A model generated the notes under the pieces. The model was given only the letters and a program-made list of their open reading frames with translations, searched no databases and was not told where the DNA came from. From contig NZ_BLRH01000035.1 of NCBI RefSeq assembly GCF_025996515.1, forward strand, positions 620,001 to 684,000: a stretch of 64,000 nucleotides of DNA, written 5' to 3'. Positions 24,608-33,438 of this stretch are shown in pieces. Every line of letters begins with the position of its first letter. Positions within the stretch are counted from its first letter, which is position 1. The stretch comes from Rhizohabitans arisaemae. GTDB taxonomy: Bacteria > Actinomycetota > Actinomycetes > Streptosporangiales > Streptosporangiaceae. A program made the position numbers and the translations under genes.

Positions 24608-26229
24608 GCGGGGGCCAACGGCTTCGGCTCGGCGGTGAACACCCGTTCCCCGGCGAGCCAGGTGCCGAGCACCGCCGTACGGCTCGCGATGTCGTGCGGG
24701 TCCAGCCGGCGGAGGTCGCGATCCAGCCAGGCCAGATCCGCCGTCATCCCGGGGACGAGCAGTCCCCGCTCCCGCTCGGCGAACGCCTGGTAGGCGACCC
24801 CCGCGGTGTAGGCGGTGAGCGCCTCCTCCAGGGTCACGCGCTCGCCGGGCAGCCAGCCGCCGGCCGGTTGCCGCTCCGCGTTCTCGCGGGTCACGGCCAC
24901 CGGGAGACCGGACAGCGGCCGGTGGTCGGTCACCGGCCAGTCGCTGCCGAAGGACACCCGCGCCCCGGACCGGAGCAGTGAGCCGATGGGGTACTGCCGC
25001 CGGGCCCGTTCGGGACCGAGCCGCGGGATGGTGAGCTCGACCATCGCCGGGTCGGTCCGTGCCCACAGCGGCTGGAGGTTGGCGATCACCCCGAGCTCGG
25101 CGAAACGCGGCAGATCCGCCTCGTCGAGCACTCCCACATGGGCGATGACCGGGCGCCGGTCCCGCGGCCCGTTGACCCTGATCACGTGCTCGATCGCGTC
25201 CAGCGCGGTGCGCACGCCCGCGTCGCCGATCGCGTGCAGGTGCGCCTGGAACCCGAGCGCGTCGACGGCGGCCAGCGTCCGGAGCAGCTCTTCGTACGGC
25301 CAGATCGGCATGCCGCGCGTGCAGGGGTCGTCGCCGTACGGCGCGAGCAGCGACGCCGTCCGGTTCTCCACGATGCCGTCGACGAAGAACTTCACCGTGT
25401 TCGCGGTGAGCAGGTCACCCGCTGCGCGGACCCGCTCCCGGATATCGGCGAACTCCTCGGGCTGATCGCGCCACCGCTCCGGGTCGGCGCGCAACCCCAG
25501 GTTGACCCGGGTGGCGAGGAGCCCGCGCCCGGCCGCCGTCAGATACGCCTCGACCGTTTCGGGCTCCACCCAGGCGTCCTGCACCCAGGCGACCCCGGCG
25601 GCGGCGAAGATCTCGGTCGCCCGGCGGAGCGCCGCCACGGTGTCCTCGGCGGTGCGTGGCGGGGCGACGCGGAGCACCGCGTCCACCGCGTCCCATTCGA
25701 GCATCGTGCCGAGGAGTTCGCCGTCGGGGCGGCGCGCGAAGACCCCGCGGGCGGTGTCGGGCGTCGCGGCGGACAGGCCGGCCCGCCGCATGGCCTCGGT
25801 GTTGCACCACAGCGTGTGGTAGTCCCAGGCGCGGAGCGCGACGGGGCGGCCGGGCACCGCGGCGTCCAGCCACCTGGCGTCGAACAGGCCGTCCGGCGCC
25901 AGGGTCGAGTCGTAGCCGGCACCGGTGATCCACTCGTCCTCGGGGTGCGCCTCGGCGTGGCGGCGTACCTCCTCGACGATTTCCGCGACGCCGCCGTGGC
26001 CCTTGAGCCGAGGACCCGACGCCTCGAAGCCGCCGTGGTCGGGATGGCAGTGCCCGTCGCCGAACGCGGGGAGGAGCAGGCCGCCGTCGAGGTCGACGGT
26101 CTCGTCGGCGTCCCCGGCCAGGGCGGCGGCGCCGAGGGCCTCGATCCGGCCGTACCGGACGGAAAGGGCGTGGGTGACGGCTCCGGTCCCGGTCCAGACG
26201 ACGCCGTTGCGGAAGAGGGTTCGAGTCAT
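24604..26229 (-). CDS. Amidohydrolase, YtcJ-like
   Basis: This 541-aa metal-dependent hydrolase has the amidohydrolase signature DGHCHPDH near residue 58, an RDRRPVIAHVGVLDE segment, and the SDWPVTDHRPL motif typical of the YtcJ/NfdA (exoenzyme regulatory AepA-like) group. The substrate is unknown. The chosen ATG at 26229 begins MTRTLFRNGVVW, the usual family start; the frame stays open upstream but reads into the divergent TetR promoter. The neighbouring divergent regulator probably controls it. Confidence 0.85.
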   Translation of the reverse strand: MTRTLFRNGVVWTGTGAVTHALSVRYGRIEALGAAALAGDADETVDLDGGLLLPAFGDGHCHPDHGGFEASGPRLKGHGGVAEIVEEVRRHAEAHPEDEWITGAGYDSTLAPDGLFDARWLDAAVPGRPVALRAWDYHTLWCNTEAMRRAGLSAATPDTARGVFARRPDGELLGTMLEWDAVDAVLRVAPPRTAEDTVAALRRATEIFAAAGVAWVQDAWVEPETVEAYLTAAGRGLLATRVNLGLRADPERWRDQPEEFADIRERVRAAGDLLTANTVKFFVDGIVENRTASLLAPYGDDPCTRGMPIWPYEELLRTLAAVDALGFQAHLHAIGDAGVRTALDAIEHVIRVNGPRDRRPVIAHVGVLDEADLPRFAELGVIANLQPLWARTDPAMVELTIPRLGPERARRQYPIGSLLRSGARVSFGSDWPVTDHRPLSGLPVAVTRENAERQPAGGWLPGERVTLEEALTAYTAGVAYQAFAERERGLLVPGMTADLAWLDRDLRRLDPHDIASRTAVLGTWLAGERVFTAEPKPLAPA

Positions 26230-26236
26230 CGGCAAC

Positions 26237-26257
26237 CTAAAATGAATCGCGTTAGTT
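26237..26257. promoter_or_regulatory. Candidate TetR operator
   Basis: This AT-rich imperfect palindrome (AAAATGAATCGCGTTAGTTTT at its core) lies in the 82-bp divergent gap between the amidohydrolase and tetR genes. Its length and place fit a TetR-family operator that would repress both genes. About 12 of 21 positions are symmetric, so the exact edges are uncertain. Confidence 0.45.
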
Positions 26258-26311
26258 TTGCGTGGAAAGGATAGATTGTCCGAAGCCTGGGCAACAGGGG
26301 GTGGGACGACA

Positions 26312-26971
26312 ATGCCGCGGCGTGCGGGCAGGCCCAGCAAACCCGTGCTGAGCAGGGACGTCATCGCCCGTGCCGCCCTCGGGCTCATTGACGAGGTCGG
26401 CGCGCAGGGGTTCTCCCTCGCCCTGCTCGCCCGGCGGCTCGGCGTCCGGCCCTCCTCGTTCTACAACCACGTCGCCGGCAGGGACGACATCCTGGCCGCG
26501 GTCCGCGAACTGGTCTCCGACTCGATCGACGCCACGATGTTCGCGGAGCTCCCCTGGGACGAGGCGGTCGTCCGATGGGCGTACGGCTATCGCGCCGCCT
26601 TCGCCCCCCACCCCCCGCTCATCCCGCTCCTGGCCACGACCCCCGTCACCGGGGCCGTGCGCACCCTGCGCATGTACGACCAGGTGGCCGCGGGCCTGGA
26701 ACGCGGCGGCTGGCCCGCCGGGACGGTCATCCCCGTCCTGGTCGCCCTGGAGTCCTTCATCCTCGGCTCCGCCCTCGACGTCGTCGCTCCCCCCGACATG
26801 TTCGACAGCGGGCCCCTCGACGCCGAGGCGCCCACCTTCGCGGCGAGCGTCCGGGCCCGCGACGCGGCCGCCGCCGCCCGGGGGTGCTCGCCCGCCGACC
26901 TGGCGTTCGAGGTCGGCCTGCGGGCGATGACGGCGGGACTGCGCCGGACGCTCGGCGAGCTCCGCGCCTGA
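26312..26971 (+). CDS. TetR-family transcriptional regulator
   Basis: This 219-aa protein has an N-terminal helix-turn-helix: VIARAALGLIDEVGAQGFS, then LARRLGVRPSSFYNHVAGRDD. The C-terminal ligand domain resembles the TetR_C type seen in TetR/AcrR repressors with hydrophobic effectors. The ATG at 26312 was chosen because it gives the usual short basic leader (MPRRAGRPSK); an in-frame TTG at 26258 would lie in the operator region. It is divergent from the amidohydrolase gene and likely represses it. A hairpin at 26997-27020 follows. Confidence 0.88.
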   Translation: MPRRAGRPSKPVLSRDVIARAALGLIDEVGAQGFSLALLARRLGVRPSSFYNHVAGRDDILAAVRELVSDSIDATMFAELPWDEAVVRWAYGYRAAFAPHPPLIPLLATTPVTGAVRTLRMYDQVAAGLERGGWPAGTVIPVLVALESFILGSALDVVAPPDMFDSGPLDAEAPTFAASVRARDAAAAARGCSPADLAFEVGLRAMTAGLRRTLGELRA

Positions 26972-26996
26972 GGTACGCCCGGATCCCCGAGCGCCT

Positions 26997-27020
26997 GAAC
27001 CCGGCCGTTCCCGCCGGTTC
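26997..27020 (+). terminator. Probable terminator after tetR
   Basis: GAACCCGGC and GCCGGTTC pair around a 7-nt loop, with one bulged C in the stem. It lies 26 bp after the tetR stop and before the AT-rich promoter region of the aminotransferase gene. Confidence 0.5.
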
Positions 27021-27142
27021 GGCCGTGCTCCGACCGCAGTCCGTGTCTTTGTGGCTTGAGCGAATATGAAGACTTTTTCTAACTCTGATTTGGATTCTGA
27101 GGTATAAAGATCTCACCACAATCGTTTCAAAGGTGTTGGCAC

Positions 27143-28498
27143 ATGATCGACCGCACTCGTCTCTCCACCCTCCTCGACCGTGAACGCGACGCGTTCCGCG
27201 CCCGCAACCCGCGCTCGGCGGCGGCCTTCCAGGCGGCGCGCGCCCACCTGTTCGGCGGCGTGCCGATGACCTGGATGAACAAGACGGCCGCCGGTTTCCC
27301 GCTCTACCTGGCGCGGGCCGGGGGAGCCAAGGTCGTCGACGTGGACGGGCACGAGTACGTGGATCTGTGCCTCGGCGACACCGGGGCCATGGCGGGCCAC
27401 TCCCCGGAACCCGTCGTGGCCGCGGTCGCCGAACGCTACGGCCGCCTCGGCGGGGCGACGGTGATGATGCCCACCGAGGACGCGGCCTGGGTCGGCGCCG
27501 AACTCGCCCGGCGGTTCGGCCTGCCGTACTGGAGCTTCTCGCTCACCGCCACCGACGCCAACCGGTGGGCGATCCGGCTGGCCCGCGCCGTCACCGGGCG
27601 GCCGAAGATCCTGGTCAACAGCTACTGCTACCACGGCAGCGTGGACGAGGTGCTGATCGTGGTGGACGGCGAGGGGCGGCAGGTCTCCCGCGAGGGAAAC
27701 GTCGGCGCGCCGGTCGACCCGGCCGTGACCTCCCGGGTCGTCGAGTTCAACGACCTGGCGGGACTCGAACGCGAGCTGGCCTACGGCGACGTCGCGGCGG
27801 TCCTCATGGAACCCGCGCTCACCAACATCGGCATCGTGCTGCCCGAGCCCGGCTACCTCGACGGGGTGCGCGAGCTCACCCGGAAACACGGCACACTGCT
27901 GATCAACGACGAGACCCATACGTTCTCCGCCGGGCCGGGCGGCTGCACGGGGGCGTGGAATCTCACGCCCGACATCGTGACGATCGGCAAGGCGATCGGT
28001 GGTGGCATACCCAGTGGGGGCTACGGACTGTCGGCCGAGACGGCAGCGCGTATCGAGGCGATGAGCGGGCTCGACCTGGTCGACATGGGCGGAGTGGGCG
28101 GCACCCTGGCGGGCAACGCGCTCTCCGTCGCGGCGATGCGGGCCACTCTCGAACACGTCCTCACCGACGAGGCCTTCGCCGGGATGACCGAGCTCGCGAC
28201 CCACTTCGCCAAAGGGGTCCAGCAGGTCGTCGACGCCTACGCGCTGCCGTGGTCGGTGGTGCGGCTCGGGGCCCGCGCCGAGTACCGGTTCGCCAGCCCG
28301 GCCCCGCGCAACGGCGGGGAGTCCAACGCGGCGGGCGACCCCGATCTCGACGACTACCTCCACGTCTACCTGGCCAACCGGGGTGTCCTGCTCACCCCCT
28401 TCCACAACATGGCGCTGATGTGCCCGGCCACCACGCCCGCCGACGTGGACCGCCACCACGAGATGTTCGAGGCGGCGGTGGCGGAGCTCGTCGCGTGA
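27143..28498 (+). CDS. Class III PLP-dependent aminotransferase (glutamate-1-semialdehyde mutase-like)
   Basis: This 451-aa enzyme has the class III aminotransferase features: the INDETHTF motif for the cofactor pyridine and the PLP lysine in TIGKAIGGGIPSGG (Lys near 283). The long N-terminal segment and the DVDGHEYVDLCLGDTGAMAGH region resemble the glutamate-1-semialdehyde mutase subgroup, whose members include many ordinary aminotransferases. The amino donor and acceptor cannot be told. It overlaps the following Lrp/AsnC gene by four bases (GTGA), so the two form an operon. The upstream region is AT-rich and probably carries the promoter. Confidence 0.88.
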   Translation: MIDRTRLSTLLDRERDAFRARNPRSAAAFQAARAHLFGGVPMTWMNKTAAGFPLYLARAGGAKVVDVDGHEYVDLCLGDTGAMAGHSPEPVVAAVAERYGRLGGATVMMPTEDAAWVGAELARRFGLPYWSFSLTATDANRWAIRLARAVTGRPKILVNSYCYHGSVDEVLIVVDGEGRQVSREGNVGAPVDPAVTSRVVEFNDLAGLERELAYGDVAAVLMEPALTNIGIVLPEPGYLDGVRELTRKHGTLLINDETHTFSAGPGGCTGAWNLTPDIVTIGKAIGGGIPSGGYGLSAETAARIEAMSGLDLVDMGGVGGTLAGNALSVAAMRATLEHVLTDEAFAGMTELATHFAKGVQQVVDAYALPWSVVRLGARAEYRFASPAPRNGGESNAAGDPDLDDYLHVYLANRGVLLTPFHNMALMCPATTPADVDRHHEMFEAAVAELVA

Positions 28499-28953
28499 GC
28501 GCCGCGGCACACCTCGACGAGATCGACCGGATCCTCCTGCGCGAACTCCAGCGGGACGGCCGTGCCTCCTACACCGCGCTGGCCGAGGCCACCGGCCTGT
28601 CGGCGCCCGCCGTACGGCAGCGTGTGCAGCGGCTCAGGGACGAGGGGGTCGTGCAGATCGTCGGGGTCACCGACCCCATGGCGCTGGGGCTGCCCGTGAT
28701 GGCGTTGATCGGGGTGCGGACCGACGCCGACGTGCACGCCGTGGCGGACCGGATCGGCGAGCTGTCCGGCGTGATCTACGTGGTGCTCACCTCCGGCTCC
28801 TTCGACCTCTTCGTGGAGGTCGTGTGCGAGAAGCCGGCCGAGCTGCTCAAGATCCTGAACGACCACGTCAAGCGGGTCCCCGGGGTGACCCGCGCCGAGG
28901 CGTTCACCTACTTCGGCATCCACACCCACCGCTTCGCCTGGCCCGGCACCTGA
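28495..28953 (+). CDS. Lrp/AsnC-family transcriptional regulator
   Basis: This 152-aa protein starts with an AsnC-type helix-turn-helix (DEIDRILLRELQRDGRASY, then LAEATGLSAPAVRQRVQRL) and ends with the RAM ligand-binding domain (SGVIYVVLTSGSFDLFVEVVC). Such proteins sense amino acids. The GTG at 28495 overlaps the aminotransferase stop, so regulator and enzyme are co-expressed. It likely controls its own operon in response to an amino acid that the aminotransferase handles. Confidence 0.92.
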   Translation: MSAAAHLDEIDRILLRELQRDGRASYTALAEATGLSAPAVRQRVQRLRDEGVVQIVGVTDPMALGLPVMALIGVRTDADVHAVADRIGELSGVIYVVLTSGSFDLFVEVVCEKPAELLKILNDHVKRVPGVTRAEAFTYFGIHTHRFAWPGT

Positions 28954-29498
28954 CCACCCCGCCCACACCCTGGAGGTACCGGAGGTCACCCACGGTGATG
29001 GGATCGCTTGACGTGCGCGCCGTTCAAACTCCATGGTTCATGTACGTGTCAGGCCCATTGCGGTGAGGTCTGAAAGTGAGCCTCGGGAGATCCTGCCGGA
29101 CGACAGGGCCCGGGGCTTGCGGCATTTCCGGCCCAGGTTCGTACGTCGATCGCTTGCATCCGTGAGGCTGAGGTTCGATCCGGAGAGTCTGTTTCCTTGA
29201 TCTCTGTTCGGCTAAGCCGCCTCGGTACCTATCCCGGGGGCGCCTTGAGTTTCCTGGTCCTGCCACAACAATTCATGAGCTTCCGACGACGGTAACCCGG
29301 GTGAGCCTTGGTTGGAGCTCCAGATTTATCGCATTTGCTCAGGTTGAGGGTGGCTGGCTTTGGTGGATCGAGTCGCGATTCAAGAGCGAGGGCGAACGAT
29401 CGCACGAGCTTAGAAGTTATGCAAGGATTTTCCTACGGTAATACGGAAGTCAGATTGGGTAGCGGCTTCAACCACGGATGTTCAGGCTTTTGAGAGAG

Positions 29499-29541
29499 GC
29501 TGGAGCTACAACATGCTTCGGAAAAAAGTTGTAACTCCAGC
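29499..29541. other. Long hairpin in non-coding DNA
   Basis: GCTGGAGCTACAAC pairs with GTTGTAACTCCAGC, a 14-bp stem with one mismatch, around a 15-nt A-rich loop. No T run follows on the plus strand; read on the minus strand it is also not followed by a T run. It does not fit a simple terminator for any known neighbour. Confidence 0.7.
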
Positions 29542-29714
29542 TAGAGGCATCCGCAACCTGGAGTACCAGGACGATGGCCTGCATGCAGGGCATATCTAGG
29601 GATATTGGGTTCCAGGCGGACCTGAAAGGGGGCGCTGAGTCGGCTTGGTGGTGGTTCGGCTTGATTTTTGTGTCACTTTGGACCGCATACGGTGGCAGAC
29701 TCAGTGCATAGGAC

Positions 29715-29784
29715 GGGCCTCCTACCCGCTGAGTTCACGGTTCGGCGCTGGTAGGAGGCCCGGCCGGACTTAGCTTTGTCCGGC
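29715..29784. terminator. Double hairpin, possible terminator of an unannotated transcript
   Basis: GGGCCTCCTACC and GGTAGGAGGCCC form a perfect 12-bp stem with a 23-nt loop. One base later GCCGGAC and GTCCGGC form a second stem with an 8-nt loop. No protein gene ends nearby: the nearest plus-strand stop is about 760 bp upstream. A terminator for a small RNA is the simplest reading. Confidence 0.5.
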
Positions 29785-30244
29785 GATGAACACGATCCAC
29801 ACGATGGTTCTCAACAAGGCCAGTGCGGTTCGTGCCCACTCATGCAACCGCGGAGAGCGGCTGCCATTGTGACGGTTCTCCTCCACCGGATTCCTTTCTA
29901 CGCAAGGTCTCCCTGACCCGGCGACATCCGCTCAGGGCACGAGTGTGGAGGATCACTGTCAATCAGCAATCTTGCCACTATTGGTGCGGACGCCTCCCGA
30001 AAAATCCACATTATTTCTCCATATCGTGGGCGTCAGTCGGCCGGTTTCTCCTGCTGTACGGCTTCTACCTGCGGAGAAGGGTGCACAAGAAAGCGCCGTC
30101 CCGTATGTGGGTTTTGATCTTGTGGGTATGCCTTACTCGTATAAATGCTGACATTTCGCCTTAAGCGTGAGGTTCCCCGGTCAGTTGGGACGGGCTTCGC
30201 CCGGGGTCGGCCCGCCCAGCACCTGGGAAGGAAGGGTTCAGCAC

Positions 30245-30337
30245 ATGAACCGGCAGGTCAGGGCGGGCGTCGCCACTCCGCTCGATCCCGGCCGGTTCGA
30301 CGGACCCGTCGACAAGGACCGACGTCGACGACGATGA
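30245..30337 (+). CDS. Possible small leader ORF (30 aa)
   Basis: An ATG at 30245 opens a 30-codon frame that ends 13 bp before the VOC gene start. It is basic at its end (a run of five arginines) and has GGAAGGAAGGG about 8 nt upstream. It could be a leader peptide for the next gene or chance. No homologue is recognised. Confidence 0.25.
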   Translation: MNRQVRAGVATPLDPGRFDGPVDKDRRRRR

Positions 30338-30350
30338 AAGGGGCATCGAG

Positions 30351-30803
30351 GTGCTGGAGAAGAAGCTCACCGAGGCGCGCTGGACCCATGTCGCGCTGCC
30401 CAGCTGCGATCTCGACAAGGCGATCGAGTTCTACACCGGGATGACCCCGCTCGTCGTGGTGGCCCGGCACGAGGACGAGGACGGGCGCAATGTCTGGCTC
30501 TCCAACGACAGGCAGGTGGAGTCACCGTTCGTGCTGGTGCTGGTGGAGTTCGCCAAGGACAAGGGGAAGCCCCAGCCGCAGCTCACCCCGTTCGCGCACC
30601 TCGGCATGGAGGTGCCGGACCGCGAGGACGTGGACCGCATCGCGGCGGAGGCGCGCGAGCTGGGCTGCCTGCACTGGGAGCCGACGGAGCTGCCGCCGCC
30701 GGTCGGCTACGTCTGCGCGCTGAAGGACCCCGACGGCAACGTCGTGGAGATCTCGCACGACCAGAAGGTCTTCGAAGAGGTCCGCTCCCTATGGGGGAGT
30801 TGA
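30351..30803 (+). CDS. VOC-family (glyoxalase/dioxygenase-like) protein
   Basis: This 150-aa protein has the paired beta-alpha-beta-beta-beta modules of the vicinal-oxygen-chelate fold. The first starts WTHVALPSCDLDKAIEFYTG, with a candidate metal His. The second module has FAHLGMEVPDREDVD, and the end reads DPDGNVVEISHD with the usual metal Glu. Members are glyoxalases, dioxygenases or drug-binding proteins; the substrate is not predictable. The GTG at 30351 has GAAAGGGG upstream. Confidence 0.85.
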   Translation: MLEKKLTEARWTHVALPSCDLDKAIEFYTGMTPLVVVARHEDEDGRNVWLSNDRQVESPFVLVLVEFAKDKGKPQPQLTPFAHLGMEVPDREDVDRIAAEARELGCLHWEPTELPPPVGYVCALKDPDGNVVEISHDQKVFEEVRSLWGS

Positions 30804-30804
30804 C

Positions 30805-30969
30805 CTCGGTCCGCGTGGCGGTGGAACGCTGGTCGATGATTTGGCCGACCGGTGCGCCGAACGGCTCGCCAAGTCCAAGCGGCCGGTCCGGTTTGAGGTC
30901 GTGGCGGCGCTGCGCCGTACCTCCGTCGGCAAAATCCGCACGTTCCTGCGGAAGTCGGGATCTGAGTGA
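30805..30969 (+). pseudogene. Relic: 3' end of an acyl-CoA synthetase (AMP-binding) gene
   Basis: Directly after the VOC stop, the frame ending at 30969 reads ADRCAERLAKSKRPVRFEVV and then ALRRTSVGKIRTFLRKSG. This is the C-terminal end of AMP-dependent acyl-CoA synthetases, whose catalytic lysine lies in the RTSxGKIRK motif. Nothing of the other 450 or so residues is present, so this is a gene remnant. It shows that DNA between the VOC gene and this point was deleted, or that the fragment was carried in. Confidence 0.8.
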
Positions 30970-31052
30970 CCCCGGCCCCGGATCGGCCTGTAGGAGGCGG
31001 CATACTACCGACATTCGGGACTTTGGGGACTTCTAGTGAGAGAGGTGACGAC

Positions 31053-31678
31053 ATGCTCGCCTCCACCAGTGCCATCGCCGACATTCTGCAGCTCCGCGGG
31101 GAGACCGGCTGGCTGAGTCCCCCGCTCGTCCCGATCCACCGGACGGCGGCGGTACGGGGCACCGCCCGCACGGTACGGCTGGCGCCCGGCCCCGGCCCGG
31201 AAGGCCTCAATCCGCTCCATCGGTTGCTCGACGGGAGACTGTCCGGCCGGATCGTCGTCGTCGCCGGAGCCGAGGCGGCGGCCGGAGCGGTCTGGGGGAG
31301 ATCCTCACCCTCGCCGCCCTCGGGGCCGGTGCGGCTGGCGCCCTGGTCGAAGGCGCGGTCCGCGACGTCGCCGCCATCGCCGAGCTCGGCTTCCCGATCT
31401 GGGCGCTCCGCGAGGCCACCGTCGGGCCCGGGCCCGACGTCCACGTCGCCGTGATCGGCGATCCTGTCGAGATCGACGCCGTGACGGTCTCCGACGGCGA
31501 CCTCCTGGTCATGGACCGGAGCGGTGTCGTCATCGCCTCACCCGAGATCCTCGCCGAGGCCGCCGAGTACGAGGTCGCCGAAGCCCGGGTCGTCGCGGCC
31601 CTCCGCAGCGGCGCCCCCCTGGCCGACGCCTACCGCCACAAGGCCGAGACGGTCGCCCGGCTTCGCGCGGGTTTCTGA
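31053..31678 (+). pseudogene. RraA-family protein gene, frameshifted
   Basis: The first frame (from ATG 31053) encodes the start of an RraA/HMG-aldolase-like protein up to RIVVVAGAEAAAGAVWG. The sequence then shifts frame at a run of five Gs (31293-31299, TGGGGGAG). From there the second frame continues with EILTLAALGAGAAGALVEGA, VRDVAAIAELGFPIWA and GDLLVMDRSGVVIASPE, the rest of the same family, to a TGA at 31678. One more G in the run would restore one protein of about 208 aa. It is either a real pseudogene or a homopolymer sequencing error. Confidence 0.85.
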
Positions 31679-31689
31679 CCGGCTCGGCC

Positions 31690-31719
31690 GTCGAGGTACG
31701 GCCGCGGCCGTACCTCGAC
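31690..31719. terminator. Perfect 30-bp palindrome, likely terminator
   Basis: A perfect palindrome with half-site GTCGAGGTACGGCCG lies just past the RraA gene end and before the methyltransferase gene. The stem is very GC-rich with almost no loop. It probably ends upstream transcription. Confidence 0.65.
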
Positions 31720-31857
31720 ACGGCTGCCGCAAGCCGTCGGGGCTGCCGCCGGTCTTGGACCGGAGCGGGGTTGTGGCCGCTGACCAGACCCGGTTGCCGG
31801 GGTCGTCTGATGGCGCCATCAGCACCTCGGGTACCGGTGGCCTCATAAGCTAAGTAC

Positions 31858-33438
31858 ATGACAGCCGAGGAGCTCGCCATGCTGGATATTGCTGAGATCG
31901 CCAATTTGCTGGTCGAACGTACTGAGAAGCGTCGGCAGGCTACCTTGGCTGCTCTCGATCCGAAACGGCGCGCTCAATTCGGCCAGTACTTCACTCCTGC
32001 GCAAGTTTCGGACTTCATTGCGTCACTCGCCCGATTCCCGGTATCTGGCTCCGTTCGGATCCTTGACCCTGGTGCCGGTGCCGGGTCTCTCTCAGCTGCC
32101 CTCGTCGCACGCCTGATCAAAGAGCGGCCGGATCTCTCCGTGACACTCGTGGTCTGTGAGATAGACGAAATCGTCCATCCAGCACTTGATGAGACTCTTC
32201 GGGACTGTCGGGAACAGGCAGGTAGCGTTGGTGTGGAGATCGAAACCGTCCTGCAAACAGGTAATTTCATTGACTGGGCAGCTGGTGGCTCGCTCCTGGA
32301 TACTACTCCAGAACCGTTCGACCTGGTGATTACTAACCCGCCCTACAAGAAGCTCAGTCGCGCTTCTCGCGAGCGGAATATTGTCGAATTCCATGCATGT
32401 GGCGTCTCAAATCTCTACGCCGCTTTCCTTGCGATGAGCGTGAATCTGCTCAAGCCCAATGGTCACCTTGTGGCGATCACACCGCGCAGCTTCGCCAACG
32501 GCCCCTACTTTCGGCCTTTTCGGCAGTTCTTCCTGGAGAAAATGCACCTTGACCGCCTCCATGTCTTCGAGTCCCGATCGACCGTCTTCGGAGACTCCGA
32601 CGTCCTCCAGGAGAACATCGTCTTCAGTGCCAGTCGTCAATCCAGACAGGATCGCGCTCCTATCACGATCTCTATCAGCGCCGGGTACCATGACACCCCA
32701 CGGACGCGCACGGCGCCGCATCGTGAAGTCGTCCAACCGGACGATCCAGAGCAGTTCATTCATATCAGCGGCGCCGACGATGATCGTGAGCTAGCCGAGA
32801 TCCACTCCCGGCTCCCTGCTCAGTTGCCTGAGCTCGGGCTCAGGGTTGCCACCGGTCGTGTCGTCGACTTCCGGGCCAAGGAACACCTGCGTCAAGACCC
32901 TGGGGCCGATACCGTTCCTCTGATCTATCCCCTACACATGCGTGATGGTCGAGTCACCTGGCCTGTCCCGGGAGCTCGTAAACCAAACGCAATCGTCTCA
33001 AACGAGACCACCGTGAAGCAGTTCTTTCCTTCAGGAAACTACGTGATCGTTAAGCGTATGTCATCGAAGGAGGAACGACGCCGGATAGTCGCAGCGGTCT
33101 TCGAAGTGGAGACGTTTCCCAATGCAAATATTGGCTTCGAAAACCACGTGAACGTCTTCCATACCAACGGACAAGGTCTTTCCATTGAAGTCGCTCGGGG
33201 TCTCGGACTATGGCTTAACTCCACCGTTCTGGACAGAATCATCCGAAGGTTCAACGGGCACACGCAGATCAACGCAACTGACCTGCGCAATCTGAGGTAC
33301 CCGTCCCTTGCTGAGCTGATGGCCATGGGGACGGTCCTGGGCGCAAGCCCCTGGCCGGATCAAGACAAACTCGACGACTTGGTCACGCAGCATGTGGTCG
33401 CCTGCCAGACTAAGCGGGGTGATAACGCCACGGCCTAA
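31858..33438 (+). CDS. Type II restriction-modification DNA methyltransferase (BsuBI/PstI-type)
   Basis: This 526-aa N6-adenine methyltransferase has the FGQYFTPAQVSDFIASL start typical of this family, the SAM-binding motif DPGAGAGSL near residue 70 and the catalytic NPPY near 160. The C-terminal part would read the DNA target. The next gene is a BsuBI/PstI-family endonuclease, overlapping by 20 bp, so the pair forms a type II restriction-modification system. The DNA is visibly less GC-rich than the flanking genes, with more A/T at third codon positions, which suggests horizontal transfer. The known members of the pair recognise CTGCAG; the specificity here is not shown. Confidence 0.92.
   Translation: MTAEELAMLDIAEIANLLVERTEKRRQATLAALDPKRRAQFGQYFTPAQVSDFIASLARFPVSGSVRILDPGAGAGSLSAALVARLIKERPDLSVTLVVCEIDEIVHPALDETLRDCREQAGSVGVEIETVLQTGNFIDWAAGGSLLDTTPEPFDLVITNPPYKKLSRASRERNIVEFHACGVSNLYAAFLAMSVNLLKPNGHLVAITPRSFANGPYFRPFRQFFLEKMHLDRLHVFESRSTVFGDSDVLQENIVFSASRQSRQDRAPITISISAGYHDTPRTRTAPHREVVQPDDPEQFIHISGADDDRELAEIHSRLPAQLPELGLRVATGRVVDFRAKEHLRQDPGADTVPLIYPLHMRDGRVTWPVPGARKPNAIVSNETTVKQFFPSGNYVIVKRMSSKEERRRIVAAVFEVETFPNANIGFENHVNVFHTNGQGLSIEVARGLGLWLNSTVLDRIIRRFNGHTQINATDLRNLRYPSLAELMAMGTVLGASPWPDQDKLDDLVTQHVVACQTKRGDNATA

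Larger units (their letters stand above)
28954..30244. other. Gene-poor region, 1.3 kb, with strong hairpins
   Basis: No open frame here has actinomycete-like codon bias or a recognisable protein. The base composition is clearly less GC-rich than in the neighbouring genes. It holds a 14-bp hairpin (29499-29541), a 12-bp perfect hairpin (29715-29761) followed directly by a 7-bp hairpin (29763-29784), and a small CGGGC-ttc-GCCCG hairpin at 30191-30203. It may hold an untranslated RNA or the decayed end of an inserted element. Confidence 0.6.

Noticed and set aside
25138-26274. Plus-strand open frame opposite the amidohydrolase gene
   Set aside because: Antisense shadow; the minus strand has the amidohydrolase metal motif and correct family length.
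29823-30164. 113-codon open frame in the gene-poor stretch
   Set aside because: No ribosome site, amino acid content unlike a folded protein, codon use unlike the genome and no recognisable homologue.
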